From Maribacter_C sp047345145 (GTDB lineage Bacteria; Bacteroidota; Bacteroidia; Flavobacteriales; Flavobacteriaceae): a stretch of 64,000 nt of DNA. The notes beneath the pieces are model-generated. The model had not been told where the DNA came from and did not search any database. It was given only the letters and a program-made list of their open reading frames with translations. How positions within the stretch are numbered: the stretch's first letter is position 1; the number at the start of each line of letters is the position of its first letter. Where the stretch lies: positions 744,001 through 808,000 of the forward strand of contig NZ_JBLFER010000002.1 in assembly GCF_047345145.1 (NCBI RefSeq), read 5' to 3'. The translations under genes were made by a program, and so were the position numbers. Positions 17,686 to 26,338 of the stretch are shown here, piece by piece.

Positions 17686-18681
17686 TTATATGGCCTTTTT
17701 CAACTTCTTAAAAAATGCTTCTTCCAAGTTTGAAATATGCTCCAGTTGGTCGGCAACATTGTTGTACCCATCCGTTTTGGCACTTCGATTTTTGTAAATT
17801 CTAGAGGCATCCACTGCAAAATCACGCCATAAATCTCCGATTTGTGTCATTTCCTTTGAAAGTTCAGACAGGCGTTCATTCTTTAAAATCGTACTTGATT
17901 CCTGAAGAAATGCGGCATAAATATATCTGAAACCACCACCGCCAGTGCCAATTTCTTCTTGCATACGAACCACTTGCCCTAGATAGTGATTGGCTACTTT
18001 TGTTCCCTTCTTTTTAGGCCATTTGCGAATTAAACCCGCAATCTTTCGAATGCCTTTTGCCCCCACAAAGGGAACTGGTGCCAGCATATCTCGACAGGTA
18101 TGTTTGATGCCTTTTACAATAGCTTTTTCAAGTTTTAGCTCCTTTGGAAATTCTATCGGATAGTACATATGCCCTTTCGGAGCAAAAGCTCCCTTAGCAA
18201 AACGGACTTTTTCTAGCTCCTTTTCAGTGAGTGTGGTGACGTTTTCCATTACAGGGTCACTTATCAGATATGTGTCGTTTTCTTTTCCGTACACCACTAA
18301 ATTATGGGCATTGAAATGAAAACGATACTCATCAGGGAAATATACAAGCCCGTAAACGCCCACTTGCAAACCAACGGGGTTGTTCTTTTTTAAATTCTCA
18401 TCAAGCCTAGCTTTTGCTTGGGTTTTATTACTAAATTTTTCCCTTTTTATTTTTATACCTACCCGTTTTGCAAAGCGCTTGAAAATAAAACCTGGCATGG
18501 CACGGTAGGTTATGGCTGGTGCGTGATTCACCATAAGAAAAGGAATATAACAGTAGAGCAATCCTGAACCAATACCAAAAACCATAGGTTCACTTACTTC
18601 AAATCCATTATAGCCCATGAGGTTCGAGACTACACCATTCTCACAATGAGCAGATTGGTTATGTGTGAAATCTATTTTCAT
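17686..18681 (-). CDS. BtrH N-terminal-domain protein (possible acyl-transfer enzyme)
   Basis: 331 residues matching BtrH_N/DUF4872 proteins: FTHNQSAHCENGVVSNLMGYNGF at the start with the conserved Cys13, then HFNAHNLVVYGKENDTYLISDP with the conserved His and Asp, a papain-like Cys-His-Asp set. In butirosin synthesis BtrH moves an acyl group from ACP to an acceptor through this Cys. By analogy this protein could join the aryl polyene acyl chain from its ACP to the dialkylresorcinol, an ester-forming step that flexirubins need. The role is inference; the fold match is fairly clear. Confidence 0.75.
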   Translation of the reverse strand: MKIDFTHNQSAHCENGVVSNLMGYNGFEVSEPMVFGIGSGLLYCYIPFLMVNHAPAITYRAMPGFIFKRFAKRVGIKIKREKFSNKTQAKARLDENLKKNNPVGLQVGVYGLVYFPDEYRFHFNAHNLVVYGKENDTYLISDPVMENVTTLTEKELEKVRFAKGAFAPKGHMYYPIEFPKELKLEKAIVKGIKHTCRDMLAPVPFVGAKGIRKIAGLIRKWPKKKGTKVANHYLGQVVRMQEEIGTGGGGFRYIYAAFLQESSTILKNERLSELSKEMTQIGDLWRDFAVDASRIYKNRSAKTDGYNNVADQLEHISNLEEAFFKKLKKAI

Positions 18682-18684
18682 AGG

Positions 18685-19083
18685 TTATGACGGAATATAC
18701 TTTAATTCATCAATGGTAATCTCAAACACATCAGCATATTTTTGTAAAGTCTTCGTAGATAATTTTTTGAAAATGGAAGGTTTGAAATGTCGTTTCACGC
18801 GCCATTGCCACATGCCTGCGTAACTAGAGAGCACTTGTAAATCCATTTTATGAAGCTCCATATAATATTCGATAGGACTCGTTTTATTTTCTAAAACACG
18901 CGTTTTAGCATCCTCAATACGTCTTTTGATTTCATCCAAAGTATTATCCAATGCAATGGTTTTTGCATCCCAACCTGAACTTAGCGCTTTGGTGTACTTG
19001 CCATTCTCATCTACGGCATAGTATACCTCTCTGCTAACCGATTCTAAATGACTTTTGTCTTGTGGTACTTCGTTTGTCTTCAT
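18685..19083 (-). CDS. Conserved-looking small cytoplasmic protein, function unknown
   Basis: 132 residues with no signal peptide or membrane helix. A long helix in the middle (IKRRIEDAKTRVLENKTSPIEY) and a C-terminal segment reminiscent of a helix-turn-helix end (TLQKYADVFEITIDELK) can be seen. It is 3 bp from the BtrH-like gene and 2 bp from the dehydratase. The tight spacing argues for a real role in the pathway, perhaps as a partner of the BtrH-like protein. I do not recognise the family. Confidence 0.7.
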   Translation of the reverse strand: MKTNEVPQDKSHLESVSREVYYAVDENGKYTKALSSGWDAKTIALDNTLDEIKRRIEDAKTRVLENKTSPIEYYMELHKMDLQVLSSYAGMWQWRVKRHFKPSIFKKLSTKTLQKYADVFEITIDELKYIPS

Positions 19084-19085
19084 TG

Positions 19086-19544
19086 CTATACCTCATGAAT
19101 TAGAAAATTAAAGGTACAATTTATGACGATATCATCGTTTCGGTATGAAGAAGACTCGATAGTACACATGCTTATTTCACCAGTGTCGAATCTAGAAATC
19201 AATTTGGCCTTGGTTATCAGGGTATCTCCCACTTTTGGAAGTAGAAAGATTTCAACCTTTTTTATAGCACTAATATACCCGACTACTTTGTTGCCTACGC
19301 CTTCCAAATCGTCATCTTCAAAAAAGTCTTGTCCGGTTATAGCCGAACAGGCTTGTGCAGCTGTTTCAATGAGTCCCGGTTCAGAAAATAGCCCTTTCTT
19401 ATCTGTGAAAATGGATGCTTCAGTAATTTTAAAATGAGTTTCAACCGACTCGGCATCAAGGTAAGGAGTTTTACATTCCATCAACATGGGAGGTCGATGT
19501 GGTAGAAAATTCTCGATATTGATGTCGTAGCGCGGTTTTCTCAT
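19086..19544 (-). CDS. Hot-dog dehydratase-like protein (ApeI/ApeP class)
   Basis: 152 residues of hot-dog fold: NFLPHRPPMLMECKTPYLD carries the FabZ-type catalytic His in PHRPPML, and LIETAAQACSAITG is the long helix with the acidic residue (ET) that completes FabA/FabZ active sites. The following VVGYISAIKKVEIF strand is shared with its neighbour. Likely removes water from 3-hydroxy-polyenoyl-ACP. Located 1 bp from the second dehydratase, with which it may form a heterodimer. Confidence 0.85.
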   Translation of the reverse strand: MRKPRYDINIENFLPHRPPMLMECKTPYLDAESVETHFKITEASIFTDKKGLFSEPGLIETAAQACSAITGQDFFEDDDLEGVGNKVVGYISAIKKVEIFLLPKVGDTLITKAKLISRFDTGEISMCTIESSSYRNDDIVINCTFNFLIHEV

Positions 19545-19545
19545 C

Positions 19546-19983
19546 TTATTGCGCTAAAGCCGTTTTCATTTCACTTTTTGCTATCACCTTTCCATCACAT
19601 TCCACTACTGCTTGAATTAGCGTTACGCCCATGATATCATGCAATATTTCTACGGAGGTTTTTAATTCTTGAGATACCGAGGGAAGCTTAAAAATTTCTG
19701 CTTTTTTGATAGCTCCGATATAACCAGTGGGGGCAGGTTTTTGTTCTAAAAAGTATTTATATCCTGTGTGAAGTGCTATGGTCTGCGCCATATTTTCAAT
19801 AAGACCAGGTTCTCCAAATTGATTTTCTTTTACAAAGATGTTTTCTTCGGAAATCATAAAACCTGAGACAATATCTTTTTCGGAATAATGGAGGAGCTTA
19901 TCTACCATTACGAAAGGTTTTTTCTGTGGGATGAGAGAACCTAGAAAATCAGCGTCCGTTATTTCTTTCTCAAGCAAATTCAT
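19546..19983 (-). CDS. Second hot-dog dehydratase-like protein (ApeI/ApeP class)
   Basis: 145 residues, clearly paralogous to the preceding protein (LIENMAQTIALHTG versus LIETAAQACSAITG; GYIGAIKKAEIFKLP versus GYISAIKKVEIFLLP). The position of the catalytic His in the first helix reads LIPQKKPFVMVD, with Gln-Lys in place of PHR, so this copy may lack the catalytic His. That supports a heterodimer of one active and one structural subunit, as reported for ApeI/ApeP of aryl polyene synthesis. The gene ends the DarB coding segment at zero spacing. Confidence 0.85.
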   Translation of the reverse strand: MNLLEKEITDADFLGSLIPQKKPFVMVDKLLHYSEKDIVSGFMISEENIFVKENQFGEPGLIENMAQTIALHTGYKYFLEQKPAPTGYIGAIKKAEIFKLPSVSQELKTSVEILHDIMGVTLIQAVVECDGKVIAKSEMKTALAQ

Positions 19984-21117
19984 TTAGCATACGGTTAAAT
20001 ATGCATACGTATACGAAAAACGAGCACTCTCAGGAACGGATAGTAGAATTGTATCTCCTTTTTTAAGATTCCCGGAAGCGAAAAGTTCTTCTAGCATCAC
20101 ATAAATGGAAGCAGACCCCATATTTCCAACCCTCTCAAGATTCAAGAACCATCTTTCAAAGGGAATATGAACCCCCTGTTTTTCCATTTCTTTGTATAGT
20201 CCGTCTTTGAAAAAATACGACGAAATATGTGGTAAATAGTAGGTAATATCGTCAGCTTTTATACCATTTTTTGTGATGGCTTTTTTGAGACTATCAACTC
20301 CTTTTACAAGAATATTATCTCCTAATAATTTAGTGTCTTGTTTGATAGAGAAAACCGATTCTTTGCCCCATTGTTCAGTGGAGAATTCACTCCAAGGTTT
20401 CATGCTTCCGTCAGCTTTCTTTTCACCACCAGCGTACATACAAGTTTCCATTTCGTAGGCGTAAGAGAAACCTTCCATCCATTCGATTTTCAAAGACAAA
20501 TCTCCTTTTGGTGCGTTTTCTAGAAGCATAGCTCCGGCTCCATCGGAAAGCATCCAACGTAAAAAATCTTTATTAAAAGCTAATATGGGGTTGCTTTCTA
20601 AATCACCAAGGTGAGCTATTTCATTTTCATATGCTGTGGACTGAATCCAGGTAGATACTCGTTCTGAACCTGTACAAACGGCATTTGAAACCTGCTCAGT
20701 CATCACCGAAAGATAGGCGTACTTTAAGGCGTTCATTCCTGCACAGCAAACTCCAGAAACGGTATTCACTTCCATATTTCCACCTTTCAATATACCATGA
20801 ACCATAGAAGCATGAGCTGGTAATAATTGGTCAGGAGTAGAAGTTCCACACGAAAGCAATTCAATATCGTCAAGTTTAAAATCAGCATCGCAAAGAAGCT
20901 TTATTGCTTCGGTGGTAAGTTGGGTATTATTGTGAGTTACGTTACCCTTTTTATCGATGGCATAGTGCCTACTTTTTATCTGATTACTGCGGAGTACAAT
21001 GTTCTTCGCGCGAGAAGGTTTTCCATTGATAAAGCCCAATCGCTCTTCAATCTGCTCATTTTCAACAGCATCATTTGGTAGAAACTTGGCAATTCGGTTT
21101 ATGTAAACGTCTTTCAT
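19984..21117 (-). CDS. darB: DarB-type KAS III ketosynthase (dialkylresorcinol formation)
   Basis: 377 residues, FabH-like: SCGTSTPDQLLPAHASMVHG, nucleophile Cys125 in SGVCCAGMNALKYA, His in YLPHISSYF, and Asn in NLERVGNMGSASIY. It starts with MKDVYINRIAKFLPNDAV as in flavobacterial DarB proteins. DarB joins a beta-ketoacyl thioester and an acyl thioester and closes a cyclohexanedione ring; DarA then aromatises it. The darA gene lies 5 bp upstream, which strongly supports the call. Confidence 0.9.
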   Translation of the reverse strand: MKDVYINRIAKFLPNDAVENEQIEERLGFINGKPSRAKNIVLRSNQIKSRHYAIDKKGNVTHNNTQLTTEAIKLLCDADFKLDDIELLSCGTSTPDQLLPAHASMVHGILKGGNMEVNTVSGVCCAGMNALKYAYLSVMTEQVSNAVCTGSERVSTWIQSTAYENEIAHLGDLESNPILAFNKDFLRWMLSDGAGAMLLENAPKGDLSLKIEWMEGFSYAYEMETCMYAGGEKKADGSMKPWSEFSTEQWGKESVFSIKQDTKLLGDNILVKGVDSLKKAITKNGIKADDITYYLPHISSYFFKDGLYKEMEKQGVHIPFERWFLNLERVGNMGSASIYVMLEELFASGNLKKGDTILLSVPESARFSYTYAYLTVC

Positions 21118-21122
21118 TAACT

Positions 21123-22043
21123 CTACTTTAAATCAACAGAAGCAAAATAGGCTTTGTCTCTGTTCATTTTCTTATACATAGGGATATAAGTCAACAAAAA
21201 TACAATAAAAACAATGGGAGCAATTACCCATATGGCAAATAACAAGTAATAATTAAATAGTTTCAACCATTTTTTTCGTTTTGGGTCTCCAGCCGGTCCT
21301 TTTTTGATAATGAGGTTGGCCCATTTTGAGAACAATATGTTTGCTCGAGAATCTGCCAAAACCAAGAATGGTTTTATAATTACTGCATTTAGTTTCAGAA
21401 GATTGTCTTGTAAATTTGAAAATTCGTTTTCTAACAAGGCATTTTTTATGGGCTTTCCGAACTTAGATGCATTTATAATGTCTTCTTGTGAAACTCCGGG
21501 TTTCGGAAAAATACCCCACATTTTATCTTTTTTCCCTTTCATCATCCAATGCACAATGGTAATTACACTGATATGATTGATATGGCGGTCTACAAGTGCA
21601 ACATTACCCACTAAATTTGCACCACAATCCTTCAAAAGACGCTTAAGTTTTTCCTGCGCCATAATCCACATATTTCTTGCGCCTATGACCGTAACGACAG
21701 GTGTGTCTTTTAAAAGTTTTTTTCCGTAATCGGATTTTAAAAAAGAGTTTAAAGGGATTGATGGCGTAAGATACCAGACCTGATGACCCAATATAACCAA
21801 GTCATATTTCTTATTTAGAATTTCTCCGGAAGGAGGAATAAAAGCAACAGGAATCTGCAAAAAAGATTCGGGAAAAGCATCAAAAAATTCATTCTTATTC
21901 CATGGAAAACCATAAGGCTTTTCAGGAATAATTTCGTAATAGTTGATGTTTACTGAAGCATCTTCAATAGTCGAAACAAGGTTTTTGACAATATCAAATA
22001 GTTGCCCGGTTTGCGAATAGTAAACGACTAAAACTTCCTTCAT
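21123..22043 (-). CDS. darA: DarA-type flavodoxin-fold aromatase (dialkylresorcinol formation)
   Basis: 306 residues with a flavodoxin-like N-terminus: VLVVYYSQTGQLFDIV is an FMN-phosphate loop (S-T-G-Q), and DLVILGHQVWYLTPS a flavin-side strand. Residues about 250-295 contain a hydrophobic membrane-associating segment (YYLLFAIWVIAPIVFIVFLL). In flavobacterial flexirubin loci the DarA protein, paired with DarB, oxidises the cyclohexanedione to the resorcinol. The gene overlaps the acyltransferase gene by 4 bp. Confidence 0.85.
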   Translation of the reverse strand: MKEVLVVYYSQTGQLFDIVKNLVSTIEDASVNINYYEIIPEKPYGFPWNKNEFFDAFPESFLQIPVAFIPPSGEILNKKYDLVILGHQVWYLTPSIPLNSFLKSDYGKKLLKDTPVVTVIGARNMWIMAQEKLKRLLKDCGANLVGNVALVDRHINHISVITIVHWMMKGKKDKMWGIFPKPGVSQEDIINASKFGKPIKNALLENEFSNLQDNLLKLNAVIIKPFLVLADSRANILFSKWANLIIKKGPAGDPKRKKWLKLFNYYLLFAIWVIAPIVFIVFLLTYIPMYKKMNRDKAYFASVDLK

Positions 22044-22927
22044 TTTTCTTCTCTATCTTTCCAAAAGTCGTAATAATTAAACCATTGTAAGGGGTATTTC
22101 TTTAAAATCCACTCCATGCTTTGGGTGTATTCTCTCAGAAGCCCTTGCGCATCGCGAGCTTTAAATTCTGCCGTTCTCGCATAAAGGTCGTAATGCCGTT
22201 TTTCTCCCTTCATAAAATATACAAATAAAACGGGCATGTTAAGACGAGATGCTAGCAAATAAGGTCCCATTGGGAAACTAGCTTCAGTTCCTAAAAAATC
22301 TTCGTTTAGCACTTTGCTACCAGGCATATATCTATCGCCAGTGAAAACAACCAAACCACCTTCATCGATGGCCTTATGTATTTCAAAAATATGGGACATG
22401 TCGTCTTTTACTACGATGAATTTCAGATGCGATTTGTCTGAAATTTGCTCCATATATTCTTGAATATTTTCATGTTCGGCCATGGTAGTAACCATGCTTA
22501 TTTTGGAGAGGGAATAGCGGTCTTCTAAAAAGTAATGTGAAATCTCGAAGTTACCGATATGTCCACTAATTAAGATACCACCTTGATTTTTTTGCAACAG
22601 ATTATCAATGTGTTCAATACCGTCGTGGGTATATGTGAATTTATTGCGTTGGCCTATTGAAATAGCTACCTTATCAGTAAGTGTTTGGCCGAAAGTATAG
22701 TAACTTCTATAAATATTTAGAAAACTTTTCCACCTAGAGAATCTATGTCTTTTTCTAAAATAGGCATAGATATCACGATTGCTTTTTGGAGAAAAAAGAA
22801 CGTAGTAAAAAATGACGAAGCGGAGAATAAAATAAGAAGCCCCAATACCGAAATTCCGAAGAAAGAAGATGTAAATTTTATATCCTAAAAGGGTGCCTCG
22901 AGATTTACCTTCCCATTCCGTTGCCAT
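22040..22927 (-). CDS. LpxL/HtrB-type acyltransferase
   Basis: 295 residues of the lipid A late acyltransferase (LABLAT) superfamily: an N-terminal membrane helix (GASYFILRFVIFYYVLF), the catalytic HX4E box GHIGNFE, then VVFTGDRYMPGS and FLGTEASFPMGPYLLA, the second and third family blocks. In a pigment locus it more likely transfers an acyl or polyenoyl chain from ACP to a hydroxyl acceptor than making lipid A. It overlaps darA by 4 bp and sits 20 bp after the ACP gene. Confidence 0.88.
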   Translation of the reverse strand: MATEWEGKSRGTLLGYKIYIFFLRNFGIGASYFILRFVIFYYVLFSPKSNRDIYAYFRKRHRFSRWKSFLNIYRSYYTFGQTLTDKVAISIGQRNKFTYTHDGIEHIDNLLQKNQGGILISGHIGNFEISHYFLEDRYSLSKISMVTTMAEHENIQEYMEQISDKSHLKFIVVKDDMSHIFEIHKAIDEGGLVVFTGDRYMPGSKVLNEDFLGTEASFPMGPYLLASRLNMPVLFVYFMKGEKRHYDLYARTAEFKARDAQGLLREYTQSMEWILKKYPLQWFNYYDFWKDREEK

Positions 22928-22947
22928 AGCTTAGGTTTTGAAGGAGT

Positions 22948-23190
22948 TTAACTTACTTTTCGCTCTATGAGGTCATAAAAGTTTTGAAGTGTAATGACGT
23001 TTACAAAATCTTCACCAACTAGCTTTACGCCAAAATTACTTTCGACCGCAACTACTAAATCAACAAAATCTAAGCTATCAAGACCTAAGGTCTCTTTTAG
23101 ATTTGCATCGGGGGCGATGTCATCTTCCTCAACTTCAAATTCATCTATGAGGAAATCGTCAATTTTTTCTATTATAACTTCTTTGTTCAT
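22948..23190 (-). CDS. Acyl carrier protein (second of two)
   Basis: 80 residues, acidic, with phosphopantetheine Ser39 in LGLDSLDFVDLV and the helix pattern of type II ACPs. It differs clearly from the ACP at 11944-12201, so the two may serve different branches: this one is next to the FabF-type KS, FabG and DarA/B, suggesting the alkylresorcinol side or the starter. It is 2 bp downstream of the ketosynthase gene. Confidence 0.92.
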   Translation of the reverse strand: MNKEVIIEKIDDFLIDEFEVEEDDIAPDANLKETLGLDSLDFVDLVVAVESNFGVKLVGEDFVNVITLQNFYDLIERKVS

Positions 23191-23192
23191 AG

Positions 23193-24413
23193 CTAGAGAA
23201 CACTTTTAATAATTAGGGCTGAATTGGTGCCGCCAAATCCAAAAGAATTGGACAAAAATACGTCAATTTTTTTATTTAAGGTTTTCTTAACAAGGTTTAA
23301 TTTTTTCGAGTCCTCGTCAGGGTTTTCAAGGTTTATGTTGGGGGCAACAAAAGAATTTTGCATCATTAACATGGAATAAACTACTTCGCTCGCTCCGGCC
23401 ATCCAGCACTCGTGGCCCGTCATTGATTTGGTTGAACTTACCGGCGGATTTGAAGCTCCAAAAACCTCAAAAATAGCCTTTGCTTCATTACCATCACCAA
23501 CAGGGGTAGACGTGGCATGTGCATTTACGTAATCAATTGCCGCCGCTTCAATATTGGCTTGTTCTAATGCCTTTTTCATGGCACGAGAAGGGCCGTCCAC
23601 ATTGGGCGTTGAAATATGGTCTCCGTTAGAAGAAAATCCGTAGCCGATGATTTCACCTAAAATAGGTGCTCCTCTTTTTACTGCCGATTCATAACTTTCT
23701 AATATCACAGTAGCGGCACCACCACTAGGTACTAGACCATTTCGTTGCGTATCGAAAGGTCTTGAGGCTTCCGTAGCGTCTTTGCCACCTGTAGCAAAAA
23801 CACCAAGGCCATCAAAAGAGGCCATTGCTATTGTATTTATTTCTTGAGCTCCACCAGCAATGATACAATCTTGTAATCCACTTTTTATTAAATGATACGC
23901 CGTGCCAATTGAATGTGAACCACTAGCGCAAGCGGCACTAATTGTAAAGTTTACACCTTTCAATTTGAATATAGTGGAAAGGTTCATGGTAACAGTTGAA
24001 TTCATCGCTTTGAAAACAGCTCCGGACCCAACTAGTGTCGTATCCCCTTTTTCCTTGATTTTATCAACTGAATCTACCGTTGATTTTGCGGTGCTATCAT
24101 TTCCGTAGATGATACCAATTTCATTTTCGTCTAAAAACGCTTGGTCGATTTTTGCATTTTCAAGAGCCTCTCTGGTTGCCGTATAGGCATAAGCTGCTTC
24201 TTCGCCTAAACTTAAACGTTGTCTTCTTGAGAGAAATGGTTTTAAGTTCGGTTCTTCTACCATTCCGGTATACGCAGAACGATATCCAAAATCAACTCGA
24301 TTTTGGTCAAATATAATTCCAGATTTACCTTGATATAACGAATCTTTAACCTCGTCTAGGTTTTTACCTATACAAGAATAAATACCCATTCCTGTGATAA
24401 CAACTCTTTTCAT
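23193..24413 (-). CDS. FabF-type beta-ketoacyl-ACP synthase (third intact KS)
   Basis: 406 residues: VVITGMGIYSCIGKN, nucleophile Cys162 in ISAACASGSHSIG, first His in NAHATSTPVGDGN (Ala replaces the usual Gly of HGT), second His in TKSMTGHECWMAGASE and the NSFGFGGTN loop. It lies between fabG-like and ACP genes, forming a small fatty-acid-type elongation unit. The AHAT variant is also known in other FabF proteins, so full activity is expected. Confidence 0.92.
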   Translation of the reverse strand: MKRVVITGMGIYSCIGKNLDEVKDSLYQGKSGIIFDQNRVDFGYRSAYTGMVEEPNLKPFLSRRQRLSLGEEAAYAYTATREALENAKIDQAFLDENEIGIIYGNDSTAKSTVDSVDKIKEKGDTTLVGSGAVFKAMNSTVTMNLSTIFKLKGVNFTISAACASGSHSIGTAYHLIKSGLQDCIIAGGAQEINTIAMASFDGLGVFATGGKDATEASRPFDTQRNGLVPSGGAATVILESYESAVKRGAPILGEIIGYGFSSNGDHISTPNVDGPSRAMKKALEQANIEAAAIDYVNAHATSTPVGDGNEAKAIFEVFGASNPPVSSTKSMTGHECWMAGASEVVYSMLMMQNSFVAPNINLENPDEDSKKLNLVKKTLNKKIDVFLSNSFGFGGTNSALIIKSVL

Positions 24414-24436
24414 GCCCCTTCTTCTGAAGTATAATT

Positions 24437-25189
24437 CTACGAATAAATACCGCCGTTGATGTTTATAGTTTCACCAGTTATGTACGATGCCTTTTTTGAA
24501 ACCAAAAAAGAAACTGCATGAGCGACTTCCTCAGCTTCACCGAATCTATTTGCAGGAATCATCGCTTTGAGTTCCTTCTCATTGAGTTCGCTGGTCATGT
24601 CCGTTTTTATAAAACCTGGTGCAACGGCATTTACAGTAACGTTTCTTTTTGCAACTTCTTGTGCAAGTGCTTTAGTTGCTGCAATAACTGCACCTTTTGC
24701 GGCAGAATAATTGGTTTGGCCTGGTGTTCCCTTTAATCCGGAAACGGAAACCATATTTACAATTCGGCCATATTTATTCACCAACAACTTTTGAATCAAA
24801 TGATTGGTGACATTAAAGAAACCATTAAGGCTTGTATTAATAACTGAAGACCAATCTTCCTTTGGCATCCACATGAAAAGTCCGTCTTTAGTGATGCCTG
24901 CATTATTGACTAAGGCTTCAACTATGGCATTGGGGTTGGCTTCCTCCCAAGTTGTCAAGGCCGATTTTACAGCTTCTGAATCAACAACATTGAATTGCAT
25001 GATTTCTCCGGTTGCTCCTGCGTCTTTAACTTCTTTCAAGGTCTCAAGGGCAGCCTCTTTATTACTATTGTAATTAATGAGGATGTGATAATCGGAATCT
25101 TTCGCCAGTTGGATGCATACCGCTCTTCCGATACCTCTTGAACCACCAGTCACTAGTGCACATTTTTTCTTTTCTATCTTTTCTGACAT
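24437..25189 (-). CDS. 3-oxoacyl-ACP reductase (FabG-like SDR)
   Basis: 250 residues of short-chain dehydrogenase: NADPH loop TGGSRGIGRA, NNAGITKDGLF with the catalytic Asn region, catalytic Ser in MVSVSGLKG and the Tyr-Lys pair in YSAAKGA, then APGFIKTDMT and GETININGG near the end. It reduces 3-ketoacyl-ACP to the 3-hydroxy form before the dehydratases act. ApeQ fills this role in aryl polyene loci. Spacing to KS is 23 bp. Confidence 0.93.
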   Translation of the reverse strand: MSEKIEKKKCALVTGGSRGIGRAVCIQLAKDSDYHILINYNSNKEAALETLKEVKDAGATGEIMQFNVVDSEAVKSALTTWEEANPNAIVEALVNNAGITKDGLFMWMPKEDWSSVINTSLNGFFNVTNHLIQKLLVNKYGRIVNMVSVSGLKGTPGQTNYSAAKGAVIAATKALAQEVAKRNVTVNAVAPGFIKTDMTSELNEKELKAMIPANRFGEAEEVAHAVSFLVSKKASYITGETININGGIYS

Positions 25190-25206
25190 GTAATTTTCTA
25201 CAGTTG

Positions 25207-26334
25207 TTATTTTACAGATTCAAAAGGCTCCGCATTTTCAAACCATTTGTCACCTAGTAGTTTTCCTGTTTTGTCAAGAAAACCCCATCCTTTCTTTGAT
25301 TTAACCCGAGCTAAACCATTCAAGAAACCTTTTGAATTTCTTCCTGAAATAAAAGCCAATCCGGCAGTAATATCATATTCCATAGGAATTATCAATTTAC
25401 CAGTCTTATCAATAAAACCCCATTTTTTATCCTTTACAGGCGCCATTCCTTCAGCAAAGATTTCAGCGTCTTTGTAAGACGCTTCGATAACCATTTCACC
25501 ACTTTCATTGATATAACCCCACATTTTTCCGTTGGCAACAGGTGCCAAGCCTTCAACAAAAGCTTTTACTTTGTCGTAAGTGGGTGGTATTACCCATTCT
25601 CCTTTGCTATTCACAAAGCCCATTTTCTTTTCCTTTCTAGCATAGGCTAGTTTGGAATCTCCCTTAAAGCCCCAAACCTTATCGGCTCCGTCAATAACAT
25701 TAAAGGTATCACCAGATGCGATACCAAATTCTTCTCCCTTACGTGCGTTTACACCAGCTGGAGACCATTCGTTACCCAATTCTTTGTATTCTGCAGGAAT
25801 GACCAACTTACCTGTCTTATCAATCATGCCCCATTTGTCGTTCAACCTTACTTTGGCATGCCCATTTCTAAACTTCTTAATAGCATCGTAAGTGGGCTCT
25901 AAAATAACTTTTCCATCAGGGCTAATTAAGCCTATTTGGTCTTGCGCTCTGTAAAAAGCAACTCCGTCATTAAAGTCAAAATATTTATCTGAAATAGGAG
26001 TTTCAATGCGAGTTCCTGATTTGTCAATATACTGCCAGATATCATCTTTTAAAACTAAAGCTACTCCTGAATTAAAGTATTTTGCCTTATCGTATTCTGG
26101 TTGAATTGCCCATTCTCCTGAGGCATTGATAAATCCCCATTTTTTGTCTTTTTCGGCTGCGGCCATTCCATCAGAAAAGCTTTTTGCATTGTCAAACTGA
26201 GTTGAGATTACAAATTCTCCTGATTTGTTTATATATCCTGCCTTCTTGCCTTCTTTCACAAGAGCTAACTCTTGTCCGAAGCATAAAAAGGAGCCTAAAA
26301 CGAAAGCGAATAAAAAGGTAAATTTTGATTTCAT
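25207..26334 (-). CDS. Secreted WG-repeat protein
   Basis: 375 residues from the ATG at 26334, 4 bp after the ammonia-lyase stop; a longer frame from 26352 would overlap that gene. A signal peptide (MKSKFTFLFAFVLGSFLCFGQ) precedes about nine to ten WG repeats of the form KWGFINxxGEWxIxPxYDxAKxF, covering nearly the whole mature protein. WG repeats form solenoid-like binding surfaces of unknown ligand. The place between tyrosine ammonia-lyase and fabG is unusual; a scaffold or envelope role is guesswork. Confidence 0.88.
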   Translation of the reverse strand: MKSKFTFLFAFVLGSFLCFGQELALVKEGKKAGYINKSGEFVISTQFDNAKSFSDGMAAAEKDKKWGFINASGEWAIQPEYDKAKYFNSGVALVLKDDIWQYIDKSGTRIETPISDKYFDFNDGVAFYRAQDQIGLISPDGKVILEPTYDAIKKFRNGHAKVRLNDKWGMIDKTGKLVIPAEYKELGNEWSPAGVNARKGEEFGIASGDTFNVIDGADKVWGFKGDSKLAYARKEKKMGFVNSKGEWVIPPTYDKVKAFVEGLAPVANGKMWGYINESGEMVIEASYKDAEIFAEGMAPVKDKKWGFIDKTGKLIIPMEYDITAGLAFISGRNSKGFLNGLARVKSKKGWGFLDKTGKLLGDKWFENAEPFESVK

Positions 26335-26338
26335 ACGG

